This document shows positions 8,729 through 17,820 of a DNA stretch of 64,000 bases, piece after piece (the stretch's first letter is position 1; every line of letters starts with the position of its first letter). The DNA comes from Deinococcus soli (ex Cha et al. 2016) (GTDB lineage: Bacteria > Deinococcota > Deinococci > Deinococcales > Deinococcaceae): positions 186,001 through 250,000 of the forward strand of contig NZ_CP011389.1 of NCBI RefSeq assembly GCF_001007995.1, given 5' to 3'. The position numbers and the translations under genes were made by a program. A model generated the notes under the pieces. The model did not search any database, had not been told where the DNA came from, and saw only the letters and a list, made by a program, of their open reading frames with translations.

Positions 8729-9705
8729 TCGACGGACACCTGGACCTCGCGTTCAACGCCCTGAACGGCCGGGACCTGACCCTCCCACTGGAGGCGCTGC
8801 GCGCGGCGGACCCCACCGTGAACGAGACCGCCACCGTCACCCTGCCGGAACTGCGCTCGGCTGGCCTGCGCGTGTGCGTCGGGACGCTGTTCGCCCTGCC
8901 GCACGGAGCGGGCAGTGCCGGCGGGTACAGCGACCACGCGGGCGCGCGGGCGCAGGCGCTGGCGCAGCTGGACGCGTATCACCGCTGGCAGGACGCGGGC
9001 CTCGTGCGGCTGCTCTCCACGCGGGCGGAGGTCGGCGCGCACCTACAGGAGCCGGACGGCCCGCTGGGCGTGGTGCTCCTGATGGAGGGCGCCGATCCCA
9101 TCCGGGACGCCGGGGACCTGCCCTTCTGGGTCGAGCGGGGCGTGCGCGTGATCGGCCCCGCGTGGGGACGCACCCGCTACGCCGGGGGAACGGACGCGCC
9201 GGGCCCCCTCACCCCGCAGGGGCGGGAACTGGTGCAGGCCATGCGGGACCTGAACGTCACGCTGGACGCCTCGCACCTGGACGACGCGTCGTTCTGGGAG
9301 GCGGCCGAGATCGGGCCGCAGCTGATCGCCACGCACGCCAACAGCCGCGCCCTGGTGCCCGGCAACCGCCACCTGACCGACGACATGGTCCGCGCGGTCG
9401 CGGCGTCGGGCGGGATGATCGGACTGGTGTTCCTGAACCGTTTCATCCGCCCGCTGCCGGAGGGTAGCCTGGAACCGGTGCCCCTCTCGGAACTGGCCGC
9501 GCACGCCCGGCACTACGCGTCCCTGGTCGGCTGGGAACACGTCACGCTCGGCACGGATCTGGACGGCGGTTTCGGGGCCGAGAAGACCCCGGCGGGCGTG
9601 GACCGCTACGCGGACGTGGCTGCCTTCCTGCAGGAGCTGCCCGCCGGGGCGCGGGACGGCGTGGCGTGGGGCAACTGGGCGCGCTGGCTCACGCACCGGC
9701 TGTAA
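8722..9705 (+). CDS. Dipeptidase, peptidase family M19
   Basis: A 327-residue zinc-dependent dipeptidase of the renal/microsomal dipeptidase family, active on L,D- or D-containing dipeptides. Metal ligands are visible as DGHLDLAF at the N-terminus (His6, Asp8), Glu in LLMEGADPI, His in IATHANSRAL and the late LGTDLDGGF. I start at GTG 8722, which gives the conserved VLIDGHLD opening and overlaps the HAD gene by 7 nt (translational coupling). There is no signal peptide, so it acts in the cytosol. With the dipeptide epimerase and NlpC/P60 genes 2-4 kb away it may help break down muropeptide-derived dipeptides. Confidence 0.9.
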   Translation: MLIDGHLDLAFNALNGRDLTLPLEALRAADPTVNETATVTLPELRSAGLRVCVGTLFALPHGAGSAGGYSDHAGARAQALAQLDAYHRWQDAGLVRLLSTRAEVGAHLQEPDGPLGVVLLMEGADPIRDAGDLPFWVERGVRVIGPAWGRTRYAGGTDAPGPLTPQGRELVQAMRDLNVTLDASHLDDASFWEAAEIGPQLIATHANSRALVPGNRHLTDDMVRAVAASGGMIGLVFLNRFIRPLPEGSLEPVPLSELAAHARHYASLVGWEHVTLGTDLDGGFGAEKTPAGVDRYADVAAFLQELPAGARDGVAWGNWARWLTHRL

Positions 9706-9711
9706 CCGGGG

Positions 9712-10362
9712 TCAGGCGGGCGGCCACGCGTGCCGCAGGTCCTCCGACGCTGTGGCCGCGTGCGTCACGGCGTCCCCACCCGCCCCGTTCAGGAATCGCC
9801 GGACCAGTTCGAGTCCCAGGGCGTAGCCCCCCCAGCGGGGCAGGTCCTGCGCGGCCGACCCCATGAACCACGCGTGGTAGTCGTACGGCCCGTCCAGGTG
9901 CGCCGACGCCCGCGCCCACAGTCCGTCCAGCTCGGTGGTGGGGTGGGCGTACTGGGGGACCTCGCCGCGCTCTTCGGACTCGAAGTGCAGGGCGAGTCCC
10001 TCGAACACCAGGGCGTCGAGCAGCGTCCCCAGGCCCGCGTGCCGCCAGCGCCGCGCGTGGTGCAGTTCGTGCGCGAGCGTCGCGGGGAGTTCCTGCCGCC
10101 ATCCGGCCCGGAAGTGCGGACTGGTGGGTGTCAGGGCAATGTGGACGCTGTGACCGTCCGGGGCATTCCCGACCAGGCCCGTCTCGGGGATCGTCCAGGG
10201 GCTGGCGTACAGCACGGCGTCCACGCCGTCCAGTTCCAGTCGGTCCGCGAGGCGAAGGAAGGCGCTCCGCCCGACCTCATCCACATGGGCGGCGAGGTCA
10301 GGCGGGAGTTGCCCCCCGGCGTTCAGCAGGTGGAAGAGGTTCGGGCGGGGGTGCGGGCGCAT
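9712..10362 (-). CDS. YjaZ/DUF2268-type putative zinc protease
   Basis: A 216-residue cytosolic protein resembling the DUF2268 (YjaZ) predicted Zn-dependent proteases. The zinc motif is HELHH at 98-102 in LPATLAHELHHARRW, with a likely third ligand Glu121 in VFEGLALHFESE. The N-terminal part carries the family's extended strand region ending in SVHIALTP. It converges on the M19 dipeptidase gene with 6 nt between stops and lies downstream of the malE-like gene, from which it is separated by a hairpin. The biological substrate is unknown. Start is the ATG at 10362; no better candidate lies upstream. Confidence 0.78.
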   Translation of the reverse strand: MRPHPRPNLFHLLNAGGQLPPDLAAHVDEVGRSAFLRLADRLELDGVDAVLYASPWTIPETGLVGNAPDGHSVHIALTPTSPHFRAGWRQELPATLAHELHHARRWRHAGLGTLLDALVFEGLALHFESEERGEVPQYAHPTTELDGLWARASAHLDGPYDYHAWFMGSAAQDLPRWGGYALGLELVRRFLNGAGGDAVTHAATASEDLRHAWPPA

Positions 10363-10381
10363 CTGGCGTCCAGCCTCTCAC

Positions 10382-10426
10382 GCGAGGGGGGGCGCGGTCC
10401 GCTCATGTGACTGCGCGCCCCCTCGC
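10382..10426 (-). terminator. Terminator of the malE-like gene
   Basis: GC-rich hairpin with arms around 10382-10396 and 10414-10426 (GCGAGGG...GCGCG against CGCGCCCCCTCGC, G-run two longer than C-run). It lies directly after the stop codon on the minus strand. Confidence 0.55.
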
Positions 10427-10434
10427 CCACCGGG

Positions 10435-11622
10435 TTACTTGATGGTCTTCTTCATGGCCTTGACGGCCGTGTCGAGCAGCGTGGTGTAGTCCTGGGCGGG
10501 TTTCTGCACGCTGGCGTTCACGGCGTCACTCCAGGGGCCCCACACCTGGCCCATGGCGGGCACGTTGGGCATGGGGGTGCCGCCGCTGATGATGCGGCCG
10601 AAGCCCGCCACGATGGGGTTGCCGGCCAGACGCATGCGGACGCCGATGTTCACCGGGATGCGTCCGCCCGCCTGGTTGAAGGACAGCTGCGCGACGCTGG
10701 TGACCAGCCCCTCGGCGAACTGCGTGGCGACGTCCTTCTGCGTGCCGTATGCGTTCAGGACGACGCCCTGCACGCCCACGAAGGGGCTCCACCGGCCGGT
10801 CGCGCCGGGGGGCATGGGGACGGACGTGATGCCGTAGTTGATGCCGGCCTTCTTGATGTCGCCCATGTCCCAGGGGCCGGTGACGATCATGGCGGCGTTG
10901 CCTTTCAGGAACGCGGCCTTGACCTTGTCGCCGGTCATGTCGGCGGGCACGAGTCGGTCCTTGAAGCGCAGGTCGTTCATCAGCGAGAGTGCCTTGCGGG
11001 CGCCGCTGTTGTTCAGGCCGATGTCGCGCACGTCCAGGGTGCCGTCCTGGTCTCCGAACACGTACGAGCCGTACGCGCTGAAGAAACCGTAGTTCATGTA
11101 GGCGTTGCTCAGGTCGGTCAGGAAGCCGTAGCGTCCGGCAGCGGTGTTGGTGTTGCGCTTGGCGACCTTCAGGAAGTCCGCCCAGGTGGCGGGGGCGGTG
11201 GGGACGAGTTTCTTGTTGTACACCAGGGCGACGCTCTCGGCGAACATGGGCAGGCCGTAGAGTTTCCCGCCGACGGTCAGCGCGCGGACGGTGGTCTGAT
11301 CGAATTCGCTGCGGCGGGCGGTGCTGTTCAGGGGTTCGATGACGCCGGCCTGCGCGAGCTGGCCGATGCGGTCCTGCGGGAGGGTGACGATCACGTCGGG
11401 GCCCTTGCCCTGCTTCGCGGTTTTCAGGAGCTGGTCGACGATCTTGTCGAGGGGCACGTTGACGACCTTGACGGTGTTGCCGCTGAGGTTCTGGTAGGTC
11501 TTGACCTGACTGCCGAGCCACGCGACTTCGGCCTTGTCGTTGAAGTGCGTCCAGACGGTGAGGGTGGCGGCGTGGGCGCTGCCCGCCAGGGCGAGGGCCA
11601 GCAGGGTGAGGGTTCGTTTCAT
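10435..11622 (-). CDS. malE: Maltose/maltodextrin-type ABC transporter substrate-binding protein
   Basis: A 395-residue secreted solute-binding protein of the family 1 (MalE) type. The signal peptide is MKRTLTLLALALAGSAHA, cleaved before ATLTVWTHFNDKAE. Family features include PDVIVTLPQDRIGQLAQAG, KLYGLPMFAESVALVYNKK and the ligand-domain AAMIVTGPWDM segment. I start at ATG 11622 with GGAG as ribosome-binding site on the minus strand. No membrane permeases adjoin it, so it must work with subunits encoded elsewhere and probably with the MsmX-type ATPase at 44.9 kb. A perfect LacI-family operator lies 50 nt upstream, so control by a MalR-like repressor is likely. Maltodextrin is the best guess for the ligand. 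Confidence 0.85.
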   Translation of the reverse strand: MKRTLTLLALALAGSAHAATLTVWTHFNDKAEVAWLGSQVKTYQNLSGNTVKVVNVPLDKIVDQLLKTAKQGKGPDVIVTLPQDRIGQLAQAGVIEPLNSTARRSEFDQTTVRALTVGGKLYGLPMFAESVALVYNKKLVPTAPATWADFLKVAKRNTNTAAGRYGFLTDLSNAYMNYGFFSAYGSYVFGDQDGTLDVRDIGLNNSGARKALSLMNDLRFKDRLVPADMTGDKVKAAFLKGNAAMIVTGPWDMGDIKKAGINYGITSVPMPPGATGRWSPFVGVQGVVLNAYGTQKDVATQFAEGLVTSVAQLSFNQAGGRIPVNIGVRMRLAGNPIVAGFGRIISGGTPMPNVPAMGQVWGPWSDAVNASVQKPAQDYTTLLDTAVKAMKKTIK

Positions 11623-11671
11623 GTGATCTCCGTGGGCGGCACGGTTGCGCCCGTGGCGGCCCACATGGATC

Positions 11672-11685
11672 TGGAAACGGTTCCA
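11672..11685 (-). promoter_or_regulatory. LacI-family operator upstream of malE
   Basis: TGGAAACGGTTCCA matches the LacI/GalR-family pattern TGNAANCGNTTNCA at every fixed position. It lies 50 bp before the malE start codon. Confidence 0.75.
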
Positions 11686-11830
11686 AAACCGGTGAGGGGC
11701 CGCCTTGATGAACTGGTGGAACTGCCCTGCATTATTCCGCCCCCCCCGGCAGGCAGACGTGAAAAACGCCGCACGGAACGCCCCCCGGCGGATGGAACCA
11801 CCTCTACCCCCACCGGGGGGCGTCGTGGCG

Positions 11831-11836
11831 TAGGCT
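11831..11836 (+). promoter_or_regulatory. Leaderless -10 box of the NlpC/P60 gene
   Basis: TAGGCT, 7 nt before the GTG at 11844; no ribosome-binding site between. Confidence 0.7.
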
Positions 11837-11843
11837 GGGGCGC

Positions 11844-12719
11844 GTGACCACCCCAACCCTCCCGGACGCCCGCACCCACGCGAGCGACCCGCACATGAAG
11901 ATCGCCGAGGACGCCCTGCGCCCCCACCTGCCAGAACCCGGCTGGCGTTTCGTGACCCCCACCCTCGCGCACGCCGGAGCGGCCCGCCTGAGCCTGCGCG
12001 CCCACCCCGAACCCGACGCCGCGCAGGTCACCGAGGCGCTGCCCGGCGAAGCACTGGACCTCCTGTGGGAGAACGCGGGCGGCTGGGCCTATATCCGCAC
12101 CGCGCACGACCGGTACCTGGGCTGGGCCCGCGCCGACGGCCTGCACGCGCGCCCCTGGCAGCCGGACCTGACCGTCACCGCCCGCCGCGCCCACGCCTAC
12201 GCCGGGCCGAAGATCAGCCAGCCCATCCGCGCGGAACTCGCGTTCGGCGCGAGGCTCGCCCGGGGCAGCGGCGAGATCGTCACCGAAAACCACCGCCGCT
12301 GGGTGCCGGTCATCCTGCCTGGCGGGACGGACGCCTGGGTGCAGGAGGTGATCCTTGCCCCGCTGGACAGCGACCTGTTGACGTTCGCCCAGGGCTTCCT
12401 CGACACCCCCTACATGTGGGGCGGGCGCAGCGCGTGGGGACTGGACTGCTCCGGCCTGACGCAACTCGTGTACGGCGCGTTCGGCCGCCCCCTGCCGCGT
12501 GATGCTGACCAGCAGCAGGCGTTCCTCACCCCGGTGACGGACGCGCAGCCCGGCGACCTGGCCTTCTTCCCCGGTCATGTCGGCCTGATGCTTGGCGGGC
12601 GGCGCCTGCTGCACGCGAACGCCACACACATGCGCGTCACCGTCGAGACGCTCGGCGAGGGCGAGTACGGCACGCGCCTCCAGTCGGACCTCAGCGGCTT
12701 CGGGCGGTGGACGCAGTGA
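11844..12719 (+). CDS. NlpC/P60-family cell-wall hydrolase with SH3-like domains
   Basis: A 291-residue cysteine peptidase, probably a gamma-D-glutamyl-diamino-acid endopeptidase acting on muropeptides. Residues about 40-170 form two bacterial SH3-like modules; the C-terminal NlpC/P60 domain has Cys202 in GLDCSGLTQ, His245 in PGHVGLML and His257 as the third polar residue. There is no signal peptide, unlike secreted wall hydrolases, so a cytosolic recycling role is plausible (as in YkfC-type enzymes). The GTG start at 11844 is fixed by the TAGGCT box. The stop overlaps the start of the dipeptide epimerase gene, and together they form a recycling pair. Confidence 0.9.
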   Translation: MTTPTLPDARTHASDPHMKIAEDALRPHLPEPGWRFVTPTLAHAGAARLSLRAHPEPDAAQVTEALPGEALDLLWENAGGWAYIRTAHDRYLGWARADGLHARPWQPDLTVTARRAHAYAGPKISQPIRAELAFGARLARGSGEIVTENHRRWVPVILPGGTDAWVQEVILAPLDSDLLTFAQGFLDTPYMWGGRSAWGLDCSGLTQLVYGAFGRPLPRDADQQQAFLTPVTDAQPGDLAFFPGHVGLMLGGRRLLHANATHMRVTVETLGEGEYGTRLQSDLSGFGRWTQ

Positions 12720-13759
12720 CCGCCGCGACCTCCCCCACGGTCACCTGGGAGACGCTGGACCTGCACACCGCGCAGCCCTTCGGCATTGCTCGCTGGACGC
12801 ACAGCGTCTACCCCCGCACCATCGTCACCCTGACCCACGGCGGCCTGACCGGACGCGGCGAGGCCGCCCCGAACGCCTTCTACGGTGAGACGCGCGGCAC
12901 CGTCGAGGCGGTCCTGCCCATCCTGGCGGACGCGGTGCAGGACCCCTGGGACTGGGACGGCCTGCACGGCCGCCTGTCGGCCCGCATGCCGTACGACCAC
13001 CCCAGCGTGAAGTGCGCGCTGGAGATGGCGGCCGTCGAGTGGTGCGCCGCGCGCGCCGGGGTGTCCGTCTGGCAGCTGCTCGGCCTGAGCCCCGCGTCCC
13101 TCCCCGAGAGCAGCTATACCGTCAGCATCGCCGACCTGGACGACATGCGCCGTCAGGCGCGCGAGGCCGCCGCGCGCGGGCATGGCGTCCTGAAGGTCAA
13201 GCTGGGCACCGACCGCGACGAGGCGATTATCGCCGCGCTGCGCGAGGAAGCCCCGCACGTCCGCCTGCGCGTGGACGCCAACGCCGCCTGGACCCGCACC
13301 CAGGCCCGCCGGATGCTCGGTGTGTTGGAGGCCGCCGACGTGGAATTCGTCGAGCAGCCCCTCGCCGCCGGGGACCTGGACGGGCACGCCGCGCTGCGCG
13401 CCGTGGCGGGGGTGCCCATTGTCGCCGACGAGAGCCTGCACCACGTCTCGGACGTCCTGGCGCTGGCCCGCGCGTTCGACGGCGTGAACCTCAAGCTCGC
13501 CAAGCTCGGCGGGCCCCTCCAGGCGCTGCGGGCCCTGCGGCTGGCCCGCGCGCACGGGATGTCGGTCATGATGGGCTGCATGATCGAGAGCAGCCTCGGC
13601 ATCGCCGCCGCCGCGCACCTCGCAGGTGCGTGCGACTGGGCCGACCTGGACGGCGCGCTGCTCCTCGCGGACGACCCGTTCAGCGGACTGGACTGGCAGG
13701 CGGGGCACCTCGCGCGCCCCACGGGCAGCGGCTGGGGCGTCGAGCGGCGCACCCCATGA
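12716..13759 (+). CDS. Dipeptide epimerase (L-Ala-D/L-Glu epimerase type)
   Basis: Enolase-superfamily enzyme that epimerises the D-Glu of L-Ala-D-Glu from peptidoglycan so it can be degraded. The 347-residue protein has the KxK base in LKVKLG, metal ligands Asp in RVDANAAW, Glu in VEQPL and Asp in VADESLH, the second base Lys in NLKLAKLGG, and the dipeptide-binding DxD as DLDGALL near the C-terminus. The start is GTG 12716, whose GTGA overlaps the upstream stop and follows GGTGGA; GTG 12707 is an in-frame alternative. The pairing with a non-secreted NlpC/P60 hydrolase closely resembles the ykf arrangement for murein peptide use. Confidence 0.9.
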   Translation: MTAATSPTVTWETLDLHTAQPFGIARWTHSVYPRTIVTLTHGGLTGRGEAAPNAFYGETRGTVEAVLPILADAVQDPWDWDGLHGRLSARMPYDHPSVKCALEMAAVEWCAARAGVSVWQLLGLSPASLPESSYTVSIADLDDMRRQAREAAARGHGVLKVKLGTDRDEAIIAALREEAPHVRLRVDANAAWTRTQARRMLGVLEAADVEFVEQPLAAGDLDGHAALRAVAGVPIVADESLHHVSDVLALARAFDGVNLKLAKLGGPLQALRALRLARAHGMSVMMGCMIESSLGIAAAAHLAGACDWADLDGALLLADDPFSGLDWQAGHLARPTGSGWGVERRTP

Positions 13760-14964
13760 CCGTCCGGGTGGCGATCATCGGCGCCGGTAACCGCGGTGGG
13801 GACGTGTACGCCCGCCTGCTCGCGCAGCACGGCGCGCAGGTCACGCATGTCGTGGACCCCCGCGCGGCCCGCCTGACCGAGGTCGCCGCCCGCCACGCCA
13901 CCCCGCCCGAGCGGCAGTTCAGCGACCCGGACGCCTTCTTCGCGCTGGGTCGCGCGGCCGACGCGGTCGTGATCGCCACCCCCGACGATCAGCACGTCCG
14001 GCCCTGCATCCAGGCCCTTGCCCTGGGCTACGACGTGCTGCTGGAAAAACCCATCTGCCTGACCGAGGCGGACCTCGACCTCCTCCAGGCAGCCGAGGCC
14101 GCCAGCACCGGGCGAGTCACGGTCTGCCACGTCCTGCGCGCCGCGCCCTTCTTCCGCGAGGTGCGGCGCGTGCTGGACAGCGGCGCCCTGGGCACCCTGA
14201 TCGGCATCCAGCACGCGGAGAACGTCGCGCACTGGCACTACGCGCACTCCTACGTGCGCGGCAACTGGCGTGCGGCCCCACCCGCCGCGCCGTTCCTGCT
14301 CGCCAAGAGCTGCCATGACCTCGACCTGCTCCGCGCGTTCGCCGCCAGCCCCCCCGAACGGGTCAGCAGCGAGGGCGGCCTGCATCACTTCCGCCCCGAG
14401 CACGCCCCGCCCGGCGCGACCGACCGCTGCGTCACCTGCCCCGTCCAGGGCTGCCCGTCCGACGCGCGGCGCATCTACTTCACCCGCGACCTGCACACGT
14501 GGCCGGTCACGGTCCTCACCGCCGGGGGCATCCGCCTGAGCGACGCGCTGGCACACGGACCGTACGGCGAGTGCGTGTACCTCGGAAAAAACAACGTCGT
14601 GGACCACCAGGCCGTCACCGTCCGCTTCCGCAACGGCGTCACCGCGCAGCTCACCGTCAGCGCGTTCACGCACAACAACACCCGCACCCTGAAACTCCTC
14701 GGGTCGCACGGCGAACTGCGCGGCCACATGGACCGCCACGAACTCGAACTCCACGACTTCCGCACCGGCCACAGCCAGCGCTGGAGCGTCGACGCCAGCG
14801 GCACGCACGGCGGCGGCGACGACGGTCTGATCCAGGCGTGGCTCGCCAGTCTGCGCGGCCACACCCCCCCACCCACTCCCCTGTCCGAATCGCTCGACTC
14901 CCACCGCATGGCGTTCGCTGCCGAACGCGCCCGGCAACGAGGCACGGTCGAGGAGGTCTGCTAA
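13756..14964 (+). CDS. Gfo/Idh/MocA-family oxidoreductase
   Basis: A 402-residue NAD(P)-dependent oxidoreductase. The Rossmann start is VAIIGAGNRGGDVYA, the family signature Glu-Lys-Pro occurs as LLEKPICL, and the second domain carries the SCHDLDLLRAF segment with catalytic-type His. An insert of about 40 residues holds a Cys cluster, CVTCPVQGCP, unusual in the core fold and possibly metal-binding; it recurs in a Gfo/Idh subgroup. The ATG overlaps the epimerase stop (ATGA), so the three genes form a coupled operon. The substrate is probably a sugar or amino-sugar derivative, perhaps wall-derived, which is inferred only from context. Confidence 0.87.
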   Translation: MTVRVAIIGAGNRGGDVYARLLAQHGAQVTHVVDPRAARLTEVAARHATPPERQFSDPDAFFALGRAADAVVIATPDDQHVRPCIQALALGYDVLLEKPICLTEADLDLLQAAEAASTGRVTVCHVLRAAPFFREVRRVLDSGALGTLIGIQHAENVAHWHYAHSYVRGNWRAAPPAAPFLLAKSCHDLDLLRAFAASPPERVSSEGGLHHFRPEHAPPGATDRCVTCPVQGCPSDARRIYFTRDLHTWPVTVLTAGGIRLSDALAHGPYGECVYLGKNNVVDHQAVTVRFRNGVTAQLTVSAFTHNNTRTLKLLGSHGELRGHMDRHELELHDFRTGHSQRWSVDASGTHGGGDDGLIQAWLASLRGHTPPPTPLSESLDSHRMAFAAERARQRGTVEEVC

Positions 14965-15004
14965 GCACGTTCTTTCGCAGGCCTCACACACTCTGAATTC
15001 AATA

Positions 15005-15050
15005 AAGTGAAAGTATTCACGATTAAGCTGGGTCGTGACAAAGTTGTTTC
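15005..15050 (+). repeat. Dispersed AT-rich element, copy A
   Basis: Contains GTGAA-N4-TTCAC-GATT-N9-CGTGA followed by a TTG-containing end. GTGAA is at 15007-15011, TTCAC at 15016-15020, CGTGA at 15034-15038. Two further copies lie at 22275 and 36907. This copy sits between the convergent oxidoreductase and histidine phosphatase genes. Confidence 0.8.
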
Positions 15051-15054
15051 TTCT

Positions 15055-15630
15055 CTATTCCAGCAGGGACCACCCCCCCTGCTGCCGCTCCAGCACGATC
15101 CAATCGGTGTTCTTCAACATGAAGTCCCCACTCCGCCAGACCTCGCGGACATCCAGGCCCAGCAGATCAGCCAGGGCGATCCGGATGATCCCACCGTGCG
15201 ACACCAGCGCCGCGTCCCCATCCGGCAGTCCGTTCACATCGGCAGCGAACCGCCCCGCGATCTCCCGGAATGACTCACCTCCCCGGAAGCCCAGTTCACC
15301 GCCGCCCAGCTCCAGGCGTTCCGGATGCTGCCTCAGGGCCGAGTACGGCTCGCCCGCCCACTCGCCGCAGTCCACCTCGTGAATACCGGGAAGGACCGTG
15401 ACCGGCACGGCCAGCCGCTCCGCCAGAGGCTGCGCCGTCTGCTGCGCACGGGTATACCGGCTGGCATACACGGCCTGCGGGCACGGCTCTCCCCCGCTGA
15501 TCCGCTCGGCCATGGCCTGCGCCTGATCATGACCCGCATCGGTAATCTCGTCGTTCGCGCTGCTCGCGCCGCGCAGGATGCCCGCCTGATTGCCCTTCGT
15601 CTCGCCGTGCCGGATGATCCAGAGTCGCAT
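15055..15630 (-). CDS. Histidine phosphatase family protein
   Basis: A 191-residue phosphoglycerate-mutase-like phosphatase (branch 1). The phosphorylated His lies in the N-terminal RHGETKGN, the conserved Arg in YASRYTRAQQTA, the Glu in HEVDCGEWAG and the second His in VSHGGIIRI. The length fits broad-specificity phosphatases and alpha-ribazole phosphatases rather than glycolytic mutases. No cobalamin genes are near, so the substrate is left open. A TACAGT box 7 nt before the ATG indicates a leaderless mRNA. Confidence 0.88.
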   Translation of the reverse strand: MRLWIIRHGETKGNQAGILRGASSANDEITDAGHDQAQAMAERISGGEPCPQAVYASRYTRAQQTAQPLAERLAVPVTVLPGIHEVDCGEWAGEPYSALRQHPERLELGGGELGFRGGESFREIAGRFAADVNGLPDGDAALVSHGGIIRIALADLLGLDVREVWRSGDFMLKNTDWIVLERQQGGWSLLE

Positions 15631-15637
15631 GCGCCCA

Positions 15638-15643
15638 ACTGTA
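15638..15643 (-). promoter_or_regulatory. Leaderless -10 box of the histidine phosphatase gene
   Basis: TACAGT on the minus strand, 7 nt before the ATG at 15630. Confidence 0.65.
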
Positions 15644-15674
15644 CCGGGCGCACGCGTCTGTGGACTGCGGGGGA

Positions 15675-16547
<873 letters not shown>

Positions 16548-16583
16548 GGTGGGCTCCTGTGGGGGTGAGAGGCGGAACGACTC

Positions 16584-16600
16584 GTAAGGATCTCACTTAC
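16584..16600 (-). promoter_or_regulatory. Inverted repeat upstream of the NmrA-like gene, candidate Rrf2 operator
   Basis: GTAAG-N7-CTTAC. On the minus strand it belongs to ATGTAAGTGAGAT, and a similar CTGTAAGTAGAT occurs upstream of the regulator gene itself (about 17058-17073). The shared TGTAAGT(G)AGAT suggests a common binding site. Confidence 0.4.
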
Positions 16601-16618
16601 ATGTTGGGCAGAGGACCG

Positions 16619-17032
16619 TCAGCCTGCCCGGGCGGCCAGGTCCCCCAGCACGTCCGCGAGGGTCGTGCGGGCCAGTTCAGCTTCCATCGCGGCCTGCGCG
16701 CACCCGAAACGGGCTTCCAGGGTGGCCTGGATGTTCGCGCCGACCGGACACGCCGGGTGCGGATGCTCGTGCAGGCGAAACACGCTGGCCTCGCCGTTCA
16801 CGGCGCGGTACACGTCCAGCAGGGTGATGTCGCGCGGGTCGCGGGTCAGGCGCGCGCCGCTGACGCCCTGCTGGGTGGCCAGCAGATCCGCGCGGCGCAG
16901 CAGGCCCGTGACGGTACGGATCACGACCGGGTTGGTCCCGACGCTGGCAGCGATATCGGCCGAACTGGAGTGCTCGGGGAACTGGCTGATGATGCTGAGC
17001 ACATGCACCGCCACGGCATACTGACTGTTCAC
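16619..17032 (-). CDS. Rrf2-family transcriptional regulator (YwnA-like)
   Basis: A 137-residue winged-helix regulator. The N-terminal helix-turn-helix is SSADIAASVGTNPVVIRTV (about 23-41) followed by the recognition-helix LLRRADLL, and the wing GARLTRDPRDITLLDVYRAV is typical of Rrf2 proteins. Only two cysteines occur (Cys95 and Cys111), not the three of iron-sulfur Rrf2 members, so a thiol-based or ligand-based sensor is more likely. The start is GTG 17032, preceded by GGTGGAGGTGAG. It lies directly upstream of the NmrA-like gene it probably controls. Confidence 0.88.
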   Translation of the reverse strand: MNSQYAVAVHVLSIISQFPEHSSSADIAASVGTNPVVIRTVTGLLRRADLLATQQGVSGARLTRDPRDITLLDVYRAVNGEASVFRLHEHPHPACPVGANIQATLEARFGCAQAAMEAELARTTLADVLGDLAARAG

Positions 17033-17117
17033 GCACTCACCTCCACCAACATGTCATCAATCTACTTACAGGCTGGGGAGAAGTCAAGGGTGGAGTCTCC
17101 CCCACCCCCCCGGACGT

Positions 17118-17690
17118 TCAGCGCCCCAGGCGGACCGTGACCACTGTGGTATCCGCGAAGGGCTGCACGTTCACCGCGCGGCCCACATCCACAAGGAAGG
17201 CGTTCCAGCCACGCTTCAGGCCCGCCTGGAAGCCCTTGCTGGCCGTCACGTTCACGTCGGTGTTCACCCACACCACGAACAGGTTCGCCCCGCGCACGTC
17301 CGCCATCACCTCACGCAGCTGCTCGTTCTCGTCGCGGCGGCCGTTGTTGTTCTGATCGCGGTACGTGAACAGCTTGAGTTCCGCCACCTGTGCCTGACCG
17401 CTGACCTGCACCGGGTCGATCACGCCGGGCCAGTTCACGTTCTGCGGTGTCAGCGCCACCTGCGCCCGCGCGGTGGGGGCCGTCGCAGGAAGCTCCAGGC
17501 TGAACTGGCCCTTCTCGACCGGCACGCTGCTGACCTCCTGCACGACCTGCCCGAAGGGCGTCACGACCACACCGGCCACGCGCAGGTCCGGTGGCAGGTT
17601 CCCCCCGGCGACCGAGCCGCGCACCGTCAGGGCGTCAGCGGCACCGGCGGCCAGCAGAACAAGGGAAGTGGCGAGTGTGAAGGTCTTCAT
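17118..17690 (-). CDS. Secreted protein of unknown function with a calcium-loop motif
   Basis: A 190-residue exported protein with the signal peptide MKTFTLATSLVLLAAGAADA. The mature part starts LTVRGSVAGGNLPPDLRVAG and reads as all-beta. One EF-hand/dockerin-like calcium loop is visible, DQNNNGRRDENE, after FTYR. I do not recognise a named family. It is monocistronic; a TAGACT box 6 nt before the ATG indicates a leaderless mRNA. Confidence 0.75.
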   Translation of the reverse strand: MKTFTLATSLVLLAAGAADALTVRGSVAGGNLPPDLRVAGVVVTPFGQVVQEVSSVPVEKGQFSLELPATAPTARAQVALTPQNVNWPGVIDPVQVSGQAQVAELKLFTYRDQNNNGRRDENEQLREVMADVRGANLFVVWVNTDVNVTASKGFQAGLKRGWNAFLVDVGRAVNVQPFADTTVVTVRLGR

Positions 17691-17696
17691 ATGTCC

Positions 17697-17702
17697 AGTC
17701 TA
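17697..17702 (-). promoter_or_regulatory. Leaderless -10 box of the secreted calcium-loop protein gene
   Basis: TAGACT on the minus strand, 6 nt before the ATG at 17690. Confidence 0.65.
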
Positions 17703-17820
17703 CGCGCGGGGCTGACGCCCATGTGACCGCAGGTGACGATCAACATTCACCAGCCTCTCATGCAATCTGCTGGCAGGAATAGACCGTCCAGCACGGCGCC
17801 GCGCACGGACCCACGCCAAA

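Noticed and set aside
9666..10442. Plus-strand frames opposite the YjaZ-like gene
   Set aside because: The minus-strand frame carries HELHH with a proper third ligand; the plus-strand translations are compositionally biased.
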